Source: Marsupella aquatica (taxonomy: Eukaryota; Marchantiophyta). Taken from it: 64,000 bases of DNA. The translations under genes were made by a program, and so were the position numbers. The stretch is from contig OZ316894.1 of NCBI GenBank assembly GCA_973895155.1, positions 7,998,001-8,062,000 on the forward strand, written 5' to 3'. Positions 1 through 10,777 of this stretch are shown piece by piece. The stretch's first letter is position 1. The number at the start of each line of letters is the position of its first letter. The notes beneath the pieces were generated by a model that was given only the letters and a program-made list of their open reading frames with translations, had not been told where the DNA came from and ran no database searches.

Positions 1-689
1 GCATACATGAGATCCCCCAGATCATCGTTCATATCTAGAAGCTTGGTTCTATTTGGTACAGTCTTGATCAAATTCTCCCTCCAAGCTCTGTATACACAAA
101 CACGTAAGTGGGTTGGGCAGAACATGAACTTCATAGGTCGAGTTACAAATGTGGTAACATTACTTGCAACACAAAATTTTTGACATGTGGAAGAACATAC
201 CGTCGAACATGCCAACTGCAAAAATAAATGGGGATATCGGGAAAGACAACTTTCAATGTGCTGACTTCAGCCTGAGCACAGTCAATAATGAAGCAGCTAG
301 GACTCCAATCAGGTTTGTGCGCCAAGGCTGTATCCTTTACTGCCTTCAAAAAAGTAGCGATGTGCTCAGCTGATTCAGACTACTGGATGCACCATGCTAT
401 GGGTAATCCCATCCCCTGGGCCCCCAGCCTTTGTATTGGTAAGGGGTATACGTGCGTACAGCCCCTTATCACATACCCCTTATTATTTTTGGTCACCGAT
501 AGATTTATCTCTTGTTATTCTTAAAAACTTAATTTTAGAGAATTTATTTACCCCTTGCAAAAATTATAAATCTACCATTAATCAAATTTAAAAAGGTCTT
601 AAAATATTATAAATTTTTGAAAAATATTAAAAAATATACAAAACTCATTAAAGGTATACCATAGAAAAATAGGTATCTATATAAAAAAA

Positions 690-960
690 ATTGTGTTGGA
701 ATGGAGAAGAAGACTCAACTTTAGCACATATAACAATGAATCACTCTGTTCTAGCACATGTAATAGTGCTTTAACTTTAACAGTGTTTCTAGCACATATA
801 AGAGTGCTTCATTATGATTTAGCACATGAAGCAGTGCTTACAAATCTACCTATTGTCTATAAAGGGCATATATGTAAAAGTACTTATACAACTATTTTCT
901 AATAATCTTATAAAAGCACTATTTCTAGAAAACATTTTGCTATAAACATGTAAGAGTGTT
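690..960. repeat. Short AGCACAT...AGTGCTT repeats
   Basis: Four or more imperfect copies of a ~19-base unit (AGCACATATAAGAGTGCTT and variants) lie 25-60 bases apart in AT-rich DNA inside the long MULE intron. Each unit is a small inverted repeat, AGCAC facing GTGCT, so single strands could form short hairpins. No coding signal is seen. The surrounding stretch 420-1060 is otherwise featureless AT-rich sequence. Confidence 0.55.
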
Positions 961-1420
961 TGCAAAAGTTCTGAACTAAGAGGCCGGGCACACATTTAGG
1001 GTTTAGTGCATACAGAACTTCTATCTGAACTAAGAGAACACTCTTGCAAAATTCTCAACTTATATGTCCTCCTCTTGTCTTCCACGTTTAGGGGTAAGGA
1101 AAGTTACCCCTAAACAAAACTCCAAAAAAGGTGTGCCTCCCACAGTCGGTCCCGCCAGTGCACGCCTCCCAGCCTTGCAACGTCCTGCTTTGCGTCAAAC
1201 GCCACTTTCGCAAGCATCAAGTGTCGGCCTCCACCCGCAACATTTCATTTAGGCCCCATAGCTTCCTTCATCCAAGGTCCGTAGCCAACCTGCAAGCTCC
1301 ACTTCCCTCAGCCTAAACCGAACCTCTCGACTTGGTAGCACTATGTGAAATCCGGCGGCTTGAAGCTGAGCCCTAATTCCCTTCGACCCCGACTTTGACA
1401 CTCCCTTGGACTCACTTTGA

Positions 1421-1575
1421 CCCCGGGCCTTCGACTCGTTCCCTTGGGGATTGAGTATTCCCGGCCCCTGCCCCGGGCCTTCGACTCATTCCCTTGGGGA
1501 TTGTTTACTCCCCCTGCCCCGGACCTTTGACTCATTCCAGGGCTCATTCCCTTGGGATTGAGTACTCCCCCTGAA
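1421..1575. repeat. Tandem repeat of ~60 bases, GC-rich
   Basis: Three imperfect tandem units contain CCTTCGACTCATTCCCTTGG followed by a GATTGAGTACTCCC-like segment. The minus-strand reading frame through it (1341-1589) reflects only the repeat and resembles no protein I know. Between here and 2010 I see nothing else of note. Confidence 0.6.
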
Positions 1576-2022
1576 CTTTTGCCCTGCAAACACCCAAAAC
1601 CCCCTAGAAATGTACCCCCAAAAACCTTTCACCCTAAACCCTCAAAACTCCAAATACTTTCATAACTCATCCTATTCACCACAAGTATTTGTTACACTAA
1701 ACTCCACTCAGGGCGTGCCACGTGGACCAATCTCATCATGACGTGTGTCATGCCATATTACTGGCCCCCTTCAAGCAAATTATTTTGGCCGGCATTTTGG
1801 ATGCCTTGGAATAGTTATAAAGAGATTGTCATATAAAATATGGTCTTGTTGGTTATAAGTCGATTATAAAAATTAATCTGGAATTGATTTAAATGTACCC
1901 TTCGGCCGTTCGCACGTCCGGTCCATTATTAATAACGTTGGGGGCCCAGGGATCCCATCTGGTGTTGATGAAAAGCAACGAGCGTGAAGAAAGGGAACTG
2001 CAACTGCACTGGGGTTAGAAAG

Positions 2023-2350
2023 GCAGAACATGAACTAGAAGACAAATAATGAACTCAAGTACATTGTGTAGTGACATGGCAGAACATGAACTACAAGACA
2101 TCAAATGAAATAGGTCACATGGCAGAACATGAACTATAATACTAGAAACAAAATATATGAAGAGCAGAACATGAACTATAACAGAAGGGATAGACACAAC
2201 AAAACATATGAAGATGGCAGAACATGAACTTCAACAAAGATACAAAATGAAGTCGCATGGTCAAATAGGTGTGATGGGCAGAACATGAACCATAATTGAA
2301 GGAACAGACACAAGAAAACATATGAAGATGGCAAAACATGAACTAGAAGA
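2023..2350 (-). repeat. Array of GTTCATGTTCTGCC motifs in a MULE intron
   Basis: Seven spaced copies of GGCAGAACATGAAC (minus-strand sense GTTCATGTTCTGCC) at 43-60 base intervals, each followed by variable A-rich sequence. Single copies also occur near 114, 2953, 3596 and 4127, always in the same orientation. The array lies in the interval that should be the intron after the ALD motif of the decayed transposase. Confidence 0.75.
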
Positions 2351-3710
2351 CATGGAATGCAATGAAATGGAGATCTTGAGGAGATGAAATGCTAATTACA
2401 TACCCCATATTTATTAGTTGCAAAGGTCTATCTAACGCCAAAACTGATCCATGAGATAGGGTGATCATCTACGCTCTTTGCCAAGGTGACTACAATGAAA
2501 GTATGAATTCCTGCTCTGGTGGGCCCGCCATGTACTCCTGTGAAAGAAGCACTCTCTCAGGATACATCCCCATCCATTTGCGCATCGATGCCTGGTCATT
2601 ATCAGACCATAGCCAGGTCTCCTTGTCAACTTTTCGTTTGAGGTTTCGAAGATCTTGTTTAGAAACCAGGTCGTCTCTCCCATCGAAAGTTAGTGACACA
2701 CCAGGATCAGTGGTATTGTGTCCACGATCATGACCATCTCTTTCAAACTGCGATTGACAATGGAGGTCATAAATATCAAGGACGGACCATCCTGCCCTCA
2801 ATAAGTCCTCAAGGTGCTTCCGGATCTCTTTGGTCAACCATGGAGCAATGCTGCATTTTGGTCCCCAAGAGGGCGGCCCCAATTGTGGATCCCAATCGCC
2901 ATGCACAATGTCCCCTCTTTGATTACAATGCTTTCTGCAATTGGAACCGAGACAGAACATAAACCATTGCATACAAAATAAGATGGTAGACAGTAAAAAC
3001 AACTATGTGCACAAAATTAGGCAAAACCTAAACTGCAGCACATAAATTCATGTCAACGTGGACCTTGCAACGGACTTGGAGTATGCATAATTAGACAGAA
3101 TGCATCCTTGCCTGTTTATGTAGGAGAGCTGAACAGCATCAGGGTTGGCTTTCATCCTCTTCGCAATGAAATGACACTGACATCCTCGCTTGGCATGGTT
3201 GTTGAATGCATTCTTCCGTAATCTAGGTCTAAGTCTCCCAACTCCTGATGTTGGTTTTGTTCTAGGCAGTGGAGGAATAGCTACGCTACGCATGTCTTCC
3301 TCTTGTGGGCCATAGGAACACCAGAAGATGGCATATTCTATCCAATCAGTGTTATTTGAATTAGATTTTCTTGAGGTTCTAATATGAAATGAGCTCTCAA
3401 ATTTTGGATCCTTTCTGCCTTCGCCATCTTTGAAATCAGTGAGATGGTTCCATGGAATGAGAGCTTGGTCATTTGGGCTCCAAACAATCTGTAGTGACGA
3501 AAATTTCCCAGCCGGTGGAATCTGTATGTACTCCCATGTTTCATGACTCATTGGATTATGCAAAGGCTCCCAACAATTATCCTGCCACGGCGTTGGTAGA
3601 ACATAAACTACAAGACGAATATTTCTGGTACAGAACTCACACCGCGCGATCGGGTGCATTTGCATTGCAAGGGCAATTGAAATTGAACTGCGATGTGTTT
3701 GCAAAGTAGT

Positions 3711-4600
3711 ACCACGAACGCAAAGACAAAGAGCATGTGAACTGAAAAATACCAGAAACATTTAGGGGGAAAGCCAACCGGTGGAAATGAACAGCGGCAT
3801 AACATGATATCAGGTGGCAATGGCAGAATCACACGCACCCTTTGCTTGCAATGACAATCACGTTCAAAGTAGTGCCATCACAATCCTGACACTTCAGAAT
3901 GAAAATCAATCTGCCATCATTCTACCGTGAGCTCGTGTGTAGGCGGTCCGGAAACGCGCTTGAGTGGACCCTTGAGTGGGATCGCAGGGTTCGACAGCAG
4001 TCGACTGTCGAGACAGGGCAAGGGAGGGTAGCGTTGGCAGGGTCGGGGAGTCGGTTCGCGCTCCCGCCCGATTTCAAAACGGACGGACGACGGACGGAAA
4101 CGCAGTTTAGGCAGTCGAAGGAGAAATGGTAGAACATAAACCTAGGCCGCGTCGGGGAACGGGCAGGCGGCATTGGATTTCGTGACGGGCAGCGTACGGG
4201 GTGCCGCTAAACTTGGAGCGCATTAACGCGGTGTTGATTTAACCCAGGGTCTACGGGCGTGGTTCATGTTGTAGACGTCAACAGGGCTTATTGAAATGAC
4301 GAATCAAATGTAGAAAGAAAAATAATTTTAAACAATCCCACACCGATCGGGTCACACCAATTTGCATTGGGATTCACCCTCACGCATGTCCATTTCTTAC
4401 GGCAACACGAGGGAAGATTACCTCACACGTAGGAGGGAGCTACAGAGAAACGACCAATAGCCGCAGGGTCGGGAACAACCACGGAACCACCCATCTCCTC
4501 GGTAGCTGCACATCAAAATATGACCGGGAATATGACATAGTAAAAATATGACATATACTATGTACGCCCTTGCATACCGTGATAATAATAGTTTTTTTTC
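3711..4600. other. Non-coding; GC-rich block upstream of the MULE
   Basis: The stretch 3900-4200 is markedly richer in GC than its neighbours and holds one more copy of the GGTAGAACATAAAC motif at about 4127. It lies 5' of the MULE transposase on the minus strand and could be its leader or terminal region. I could not identify a terminal inverted repeat or any gene. Confidence 0.4.
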
Positions 4601-4730
4601 TTTCAATCAATGAATACAGCCACATTTATTTAGAATTTTTTTTCTTTCAATCAATAAATACAGCCACATTTTATTTTGATGTGTGATTACCAGGGCCCAT
4701 TTCAATCAATGAATACAGGCACATCAAATT
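4598..4730. repeat. Triplicated CAATCAATGAATACAGCCACA unit
   Basis: Three imperfect copies of a TTTCAATCAATRAATACAGSCACAT unit, spaced 40-60 bases apart. The open frame that runs on to 4861 lacks family resemblance, and I see no gene in 4730-5250. Confidence 0.55.
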
Positions 4731-5256
4731 ACCAGCAGGGCCCATCTCCTGCAGACGAGGACAGCCTCATAAGTAGGAAAACCAAAACAGGAACCCGACA
4801 GAAGCAGACTTGGTTGCCCTCTCAATCAAGCAACGGGATGTGGACATACAGCAACCACTGACACAGGTCGACGCTTCCAAAAACTTAGTTCAGAGGTTGG
4901 CAAATAAGTCTAAACAGGTTCGAAAGAGGCAGCGCGCAGTGACACTAGCGCATGTCTACCGGCCACCAGGAAAGTTGATATTATCCTGGGCTGCGAAAGA
5001 TACACCTTGGATGGGCAATTTTCATCAGAGAAGCCACTGTTTCAAGTACTCAAGTAGAACTCTTAGACATCATCTTTGCATGACAATTACATCATCATAG
5101 TAGAATCCCATAGATAATTGTATTATTTACATGTTGTATGGCATTCGTTGACAACACTAAATCAAACCACAGCCGGCCTGCAGGTCTGGTGGATTATTCC
5201 TGCGTTTCATGGGCATTTACATCGCGAGCTGCCATCAGCAGAGAAACAAGATTTAT

Positions 5257-6175
5257 TTTTGCAAGGATGACGATGCAGCTCGCGATGCAGCTGATCGACA
5301 CTCTTCTCATACGTACTGCAAGCTCTTCAAAGTACCGTATTGCGAGTTCCCTATAGCGCCATGTCGGTGATCATCAGGAAGGCCTCAAACGGACATCTCC
5401 TTCACCCGGGGCCGACACTGACCATGATGCTGGCTGAAGGTTCTTGATGTTGATCGACATCCTGTTGCAAGTTGATGACTTGGATGAACGTTGTTCGAAA
5501 GCGGCGTTATGGTGGCAGTTTTCGAATAATTTCGGAACCCAGTCGATTGGATTCCAAATCCGATTTCCGAAGTATCATGGTGCTCCAAGACTGTTGTCAT
5601 GGCATGGCGGCTTATATATGTCGCGCTTGGAGGAGATTTCCTACGATTTAATTGAGCAAGCAAAGCTGAAACTTGAGAGTTGATTGAGACAGTGCTGCAG
5701 TCATCAACCTCCGGAGATCACACATTTTATCCATCTTACGAATTTTCAAATGGACACAATGTCGAGTTCGGTGAGAGATCCACAACCTTCCAATCCACAA
5801 CCTTCCAGGAGACTCAGCGACCAACTTGCTGGACAGGTGATCCAGAATCTCGACCCTTAATTTGACCTCGTTGAAATCTATATCATTCATTAGACTAGCT
5901 CGATAAGTACTGTTAGTAGGTAGCTGGAGACTGGACCTTAATTTGGCCGAATAGAATGCTGGTTTCGCTCTTTCGATAAGTAGGGAGCAAGAAGCTCAGC
6001 GAGATAAGATCAAATTGATTGTGTTCCCACAGTCATTCTCTGTTCTAATGGCTCCGGAGACCGAACTTTTCTCCTATCATCAGGATACCATCGTGACTAG
6101 TCCAGATGATGAAGGTCGAAGTGAATATTGTTATTAATAACGACGGTCCCATTTGCCTGTGTGATCAGTTTCATC
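5257..6175 (+). repeat. 5' module, copy M1 (upstream of HNL copy 1)
   Basis: About 0.9 kb shared with 14022-14945 (M2) and 32330-33175 (M3). Landmarks in the same order in all three are ATGTTGATCGACA near 5447, a CAGTCGATTGG-type segment, GGAGGAGATTTC, TGACCTCGTTGAAATC or its variant, TACTGTTAGTAGGTAG, and a GACGGTCCCATTTG segment inside the first coding exon. M1 and M3 look closest to each other. It probably contains the promoter and 5' untranslated region of the HNL locus. No obvious TATA box was singled out. Confidence 0.75.
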
Positions 6176-7067
6176 AGGTGAAGAATTCAGTGTACGAGTT
6201 GTACAGACCGGCGGGCTCTCCTACGATAAAAATATTGTTCTTCCCTGGTTTCTTTTGAGGACAACTCTGACGCAATGTGGTCAACTTGGCTAAGTGAAGA
6301 TGGGTCTTGCATTTGGCCCCATACTTGGTTGGCTGAGGAGTTTCCCGATGCTCATGTTTTGGCAGTTTCCTATAACTATGGAAGAATTCTAGCGTCACGC
6401 GGAGACCTAAATTCAACTAAGATTTTAGAAAACAAGTCTGGAATATTAATGCAAGCGCCAGCTGAAGCCCGGGGTCACGCGTTTAAATTTATCATTGAAG
6501 AAACCATCATGTCAGATGTACTTGGGGTACTAGGCAGTGGACGGGTTCCTAATTGTCCTATCGTATTGGTTGGACATTCCCTTGGGGGCATGGTGATCAA
6601 GTCATTATGCAACCTGGCCCATGAGCGGTGCGTTCTATACGTGGGGAAGCACGACATAAAACATTCCTTGACAACTTAAGGGGAATATTCTACTATGCTA
6701 GCCCCCAGCATGGGAGCTCCGCTATGGCAAACATGTATATTGAAAGTTCCCACCTGAGTCCAATAATGCAGTACTTTAAAGTACTAGACAACGGAGCAGA
6801 ACGACTAAATGCAGACTTTGAACATTTATCCAGACAGTATGAGTGGAAAGTTGCTGGACTTGGAGAAGTTGCTCCAACAAATTTGGTATTTACTCGATGA
6901 ACTCTTGCCTTTAAGTCATTTCATTGTTTAGACTCAATGTATGAGGAACTGGTAATTAGTGGGATTATGTACTTGAGTTCCCGAGACTGGTGCTTGTGGT
7001 GCGTGTTCTTTAGTATGGAAAACAATCATAGTACATAAAACTTTCAATCTAAAGCTACTCTTCAGGG

Positions 7068-7215
7068 GACGGTCTAGACTGAAGCCTCTGTACTGTGACT
7101 TGGGGTGTAACTGAAATTAGGGGTGTGTAGACTGAAGCCCCTTGACTGTGGCTGTAGGGTGTAACTGAAATTAGGGCTGTGAGTGGAAAACAAGGATTGG
7201 GGGCAACTTGATATC
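7068..7215. repeat. Dispersed repeat with internal ~55-base tandem duplication
   Basis: Two tandem units begin AGACTGAAGCC and run to GTAACTGAAATTAGG. Related sequence occurs at about 26780-26880 (shared GGTCTAGACTGAAGCC) and 56995-57080 (shared GGAAAACAGGGTTGGGGG-type segment). It sits in the collapsed intron region of HNL copy 1. The minus-strand open frame across 7074-7586 is a by-product of this sequence. Confidence 0.5.
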
Positions 7216-8171
7216 TCTAAAAAGTACGCAGTGGGCTTGGATGTAGTCACCACTATTTTGTGGTTGATCTCTCTGATATGGGAAACAATGCTCCAATAAC
7301 ATCTGCGGTTGTCTAGCTCAACCTGGAATGTACACACAACACAGTCTAGAAAAACTGTACATAGTATTATGGGAGCACATCCAATATTTGTTGAGATTTC
7401 ATCATGGTTGTGTAAGTTTATCTGAACATTCCAACGAACCTCTGATGCTGTAGCTATCAGGGGTTTAATTTCGTTCTTTATCCGAGTGTGATTCCATATG
7501 TCTAGGGTATGTTGGAGCCGTACTTTAGGTATAATACTGTCTGATCGATCTGAGTCTTTAATACGACAGAATCTTTTCGAGTACACTGGACCATTTGAAG
7601 TTGTTAACCTTCAGTAGTGTTGAAAGACCTTAAATGGGTCTGGGTTTGCAGTTCAGGAGATATGGGCAACGTTAAGGAAAAGTGATGATGATCTATCTTA
7701 TCCTGAGCAACAAATGTTTCTTGATGCTGCAACTTTCTTTAATATTAATGAAGATTGGACTTTGGGTAAAGCTAAAGCAGTATGGAAGAAAGCTTATCAT
7801 ACAGATGAAGTTTCACTGCTTTGGCAAACTTTGGTGGACCGGTTACTGGTCGACGACGTGGAAGAGGATGACTCTGTAAAACTCCATGAACTACTACGAA
7901 CTTTGGGGCAGAGAATTGCCACCGAGAATCAAGGCAAGCGCAGGAGTGCTACTGAGTGGCTGGGGATACTACGCGGAGCAGGTGACTTTGATGAACAGGT
8001 GAGTTGAACGAATCAACGTTCGAAATCGTTGATCTAAACTTTGAGGCATTCGCAGGAAATCTAAGTCTTAGTGACGAATCCAGACAGGATGCGTAATTAA
8101 CTCTCCTTAGCTTAAAAATTCCATGATGATCTGGATACCTGAATGGTAGTGTGGTATTTGATTAATCGCAG

Positions 8172-9573
8172 GACATTGATGCACCATGGCTGACTGCTGA
8201 GGGTGGTGATAGCAAGGATACTTCACACACAAGTACCCGGCTTCGTGGACTCAACAACAAGCAAGACAACTTGAGAGTCTCCATCCCCATAACAATTGAT
8301 GGAGCGAGGGGCGGCCTGGAGGACTTGTCAGCCTTAGGTGGCATCAATGCGCCATGGGTGCCTGCTGACGGCGACGAAAGCGAGGATAGCAAGCATTCTA
8401 GTCCAAACACAAGTACGACGCATCATCGACTCTACCAGAAGCAAGACTTGGAAGTCTCCATCCCGGTAACAATTGATGAAGCGAAGAGCCTGGAGGACTT
8501 CTCAGACTTAGCTCCACTTAACACTACGAAACACCTTTTGATAACCAAGTTTCCTGGCTCTTCGCTCCCGGGAGATATCGGGCAGCTTGTTGCGTTACAG
8601 CAGTTGCAAATTCAAGATTGCGCGCATGTCGACGAGCTTCCTGACTCCTTCGGGCAACTCATAGATCTGAAACGCCTAGTTATATTGAATTGTCCTAGTT
8701 TATCAGGGATTAAAGAGAGTCTTGGTAGTCTCAAAACTCTACGGAACCTGCGAATTCAAGATTGTGATGGATTGAAGGACCTTCCAGGAACTTTGGGGCG
8801 TCTCTGTGGTCTGGAACAACTCATTATATGGAACTGCTCTGGTTTAACAGCGATTCCCAACACTATCGGGCAACTTGGGGCTCTCCGGCACCTGCTAATT
8901 CATGGTTGCGAGGGTTTGACCGGCCTTCCACAATCCTTCAGCCAGCTAGAAGGTCTGGAACACCTGATTGTATCGAGTTGTCCACGTTTGACGGAGATCC
9001 CGTTACAAATCGGGCAGCTCTGGTCTTTAAAACACCTGCGAATCCAAGATTGCGAGAGTCTGAATATCCTTCCTGAAACCTTAAAGCAAGTTGGAGCTCT
9101 CGAACATGTGACGATATCTAACTGTTCGAATGTATCTACGTTCCTGAGAGCTTATGGTGATGAGTTCCTTGAAGCGAGAGCTCCTGCCAGGCATGCTGAG
9201 CAAATGTCGACCACAAGCATGATAGCTTTTATAGCAGCACTAGAAACGGGAGGCCGACATAGCTATCTCTTAAGTACGCAGTGGCTATTAAATTTACAAG
9301 ACCATGAAAAGGAGATGTTAGGATCAATTTGTATGAAAACAGGATACAAGGTAACCTATCAAACTACCTCAAACACTTATTATGAGGGAAGTAACGACCA
9401 TGTACAGAATATAGGCCCCATCAGGGATGGTGGTAGAGCTGTTGATAATGCAACATCGTCTGGAGTATGCGAAACAACTGAAAACTCACTTCCCAAGCAC
9501 CTTCAAAGATTGCAGATTGACGATGGGTTTGATATGATTTGTTCATCTGGTGGATTGAGCGTAACACAATCAG
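8172..9573 (+). other. LRR exon of HNL copy 1
   Basis: One long exon, in phase with the ARC2 remnant across the intron 7999-8171. It begins with two imperfect ~60-residue linker repeats (HTST...LEVSIPVTID...LEDFSDL), then about nine leucine-rich repeats of 23-24 residues. The repeats alternate an L-x-L-x-I-QDC line with an L-x-x-LP-x-x-x-G-x-L line. The post-LRR tail includes FIAALET and LTYQTTSNTYY-like segments that are also kept in copy 2. The first methionine is internal because this is not a first exon. Confidence 0.85.
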
Positions 9574-9964
9574 GTGAGTTGGATTTTCCCTCTCATGTTA
9601 TTTTCAGTATTCATCCGATGAGTTAGGTCCAACGGAAGCACAAGTGCTCTTTTAGTTTGCTGAAAGATTTGAGCTTTCCAGGCATCAATCCGGGCGGAGA
9701 AGCCGATGATGGTCGACGCGTTGATAAGGCAATATGGTCTGTATCGCAAACAAGTGGTGACCTCGGTGGTGACAAACACCTTCACAGGTGCTGTACAGTT
9801 GATCGGGTTGGTATAAGTGGCGTTTCGAGCGTATCCGTCGCAACAGAAACACGTGAGTTGGATGTACCCTACGCTGTTATTTGCATTCTTCATCCGATGA
9901 GTTTAGTGCAAATGGCAGCAAAACGTTCTCTCTTTGTCTTTTCTTATAGTTTTGAGCTTTCCAG
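9574..9964 (+). other. Duplicated exon plus intron in HNL copy 1
   Basis: Introns 9574-9681 and 9853-9964 are recognisably the same sequence: both start GTGAGTTGGAT, share CATCCGATGAGTT and end TTTGAGCTTTCCAG. The exon between them (9682-9852) resembles the last ~55 codons of the preceding exon (GGRAVDNA against DGRRVDKA; GGLSVTQS against SSVSVATET). All borders keep the same phase. Copy 2 has a single intron here (19201-19333), so the duplication is specific to copy 1. Confidence 0.8.
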
Positions 9965-10777
9965 GCAAGGAACGGGTGGACACTCGGACATGTGCCCCAA
10001 AACTTCTGCGAGTGAATTGCTGTGGTTCAAACTACGCAACGGAGCCATCAGAAGTTTATTTCGGCAGACATCACATTGTAAAGCACTTTGGTGCTTGTTT
10101 AGTAACCCTTCCACGGCACGAAGATTTCGCAATCTCAACAGTAGTTGAGCAGACCATAATTCTACCTACTTATCAATGGCGGGCCAGTGGGTTAGTAGAG
10201 GAGCATGTTAGTTTGAGAATTTTTGTAGAAACCACTGTAAGCTGTTGCTTGAGGAGTGAAGATAACCCAAAGAAAGTACATGTGGAGATTTCAAAAATTC
10301 GAGGGGAGATCAAATATGTGAACATAGCAGACCCAAGAAATCATGACACATTCCTACAGTCTGCTCGTACCAATGTGTGGGGTCGTATTGATCATGGTGG
10401 TCTTTCGGAGATTGTCCCTTTCGAGTTTGTGGGAGGTGCAAATTTGGGCACTTTCAGGACACAGTCCTGAGGGCAGTGCACCTGGATCTACGACTGTGGA
10501 GTTACAAGGTCATGTTGAAAGGAGCAGACAAATTCGTGGGAACCAAGCTCTTCTTTACCAGGATCGAAATTTCCCTGCAACACTGGAGGGAAAAATACAA
10601 AGATCTCTTACTCCTGAATCTGTCTTAGAATTAGAAATCAGGTATCAACTTGGACTTGAAAGTGATGAGCCTTGTGGATCCATGCCCAAAGAGGATGAAC
10701 CATTTTGTGTGATTACCTCCAAACCTCATGTGGCTGATTTTGGTTGTCTTATAGAAATTCTCTTGTCCTCGTTTTGA
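9965..10777 (+). other. Post-LRR C-terminal domain exon, HNL copy 1
   Basis: About 270 codons following the LRR region. Segments such as FVETTVSCCLR, NPKKVHVEIS, IRGEIKYV, GSTTVELQ, RYQLGL and DEPC are nearly identical to copy 2 (19334-20166). Alternating hydrophobic residues suggest a beta-rich fold, by analogy with post-LRR jelly-roll or Ig-like domains of TIR-NLRs. That fold is an inference. The frame breaks near 10450, giving a stop at 10468-10470, and resumes in another frame to 10777. Confidence 0.7.

Larger units (their letters stand above)
1..3710 (-). pseudogene. Mutator-like (MULE) transposase, decayed, 3' end beyond window
   Basis: Three minus-strand blocks read in order as a plant MULE transposase. 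Block 1 (about 3581 down to 3100) carries a WEPLHNP segment, a YAIFWCSYGP segment and a Cys/His-rich KRGCQCHF segment like the zinc-binding N-terminus of the family. Block 2 (2934 down to about 2405) reads CHGDWDP-like and ends in SHGSVLALD, where the first catalytic Asp is expected. Block 3 (about 415 down to 201, then 87 down to 1) reads GLPIAWCI, then FIIDCAQAE, then CSWHVRR joined to AWRENL across an intron at 200-88 with good GT and AG borders. Decay is visible: in-frame stops near 2475 and 2455, a frameshift just after the ALD motif, and a TAG before SESAEH near 385. A domesticated MULE-like gene is the alternative, but the lesions argue against it. Family identity rests on remembered motifs. 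Confidence 0.75.
6048..10777 (+). pseudogene. HNL copy 1: hydrolase-(NB-ARC)-LRR, core of NB-ARC deleted
   Basis: Blocks in order: SERAC1-like alpha/beta-hydrolase (6048-6885; GHSLGG nucleophile elbow near 6570, YYASPQHG), the tail of ARC2 (7631-7998), an LRR exon (8172-9573), a short exon (9682-9852) and a C-terminal exon (9965-10777). Splice donors and acceptors from 7998 onward are good and in phase. Lesions: a frame change near 6115, a 2-base loss near 6257 relative to copy 2, another shift at 6625-6660, and a jump at 7631 that removes what copy 2 carries from about 16065 to 17110, including P-loop, kinase 2 and the GLPL-like motif. A last frameshift lies near 10450. The LRR frame itself is open for about 450 codons. 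HNL proteins are intracellular immune receptors; this copy cannot bind nucleotide through NB-ARC. Confidence 0.85.

Noticed and set aside
7074-7586. 170-codon minus-strand frame in HNL copy 1
   Set aside because: It covers a dispersed repeat and degraded intron that matches HNL copy 2 introns; no family resemblance.
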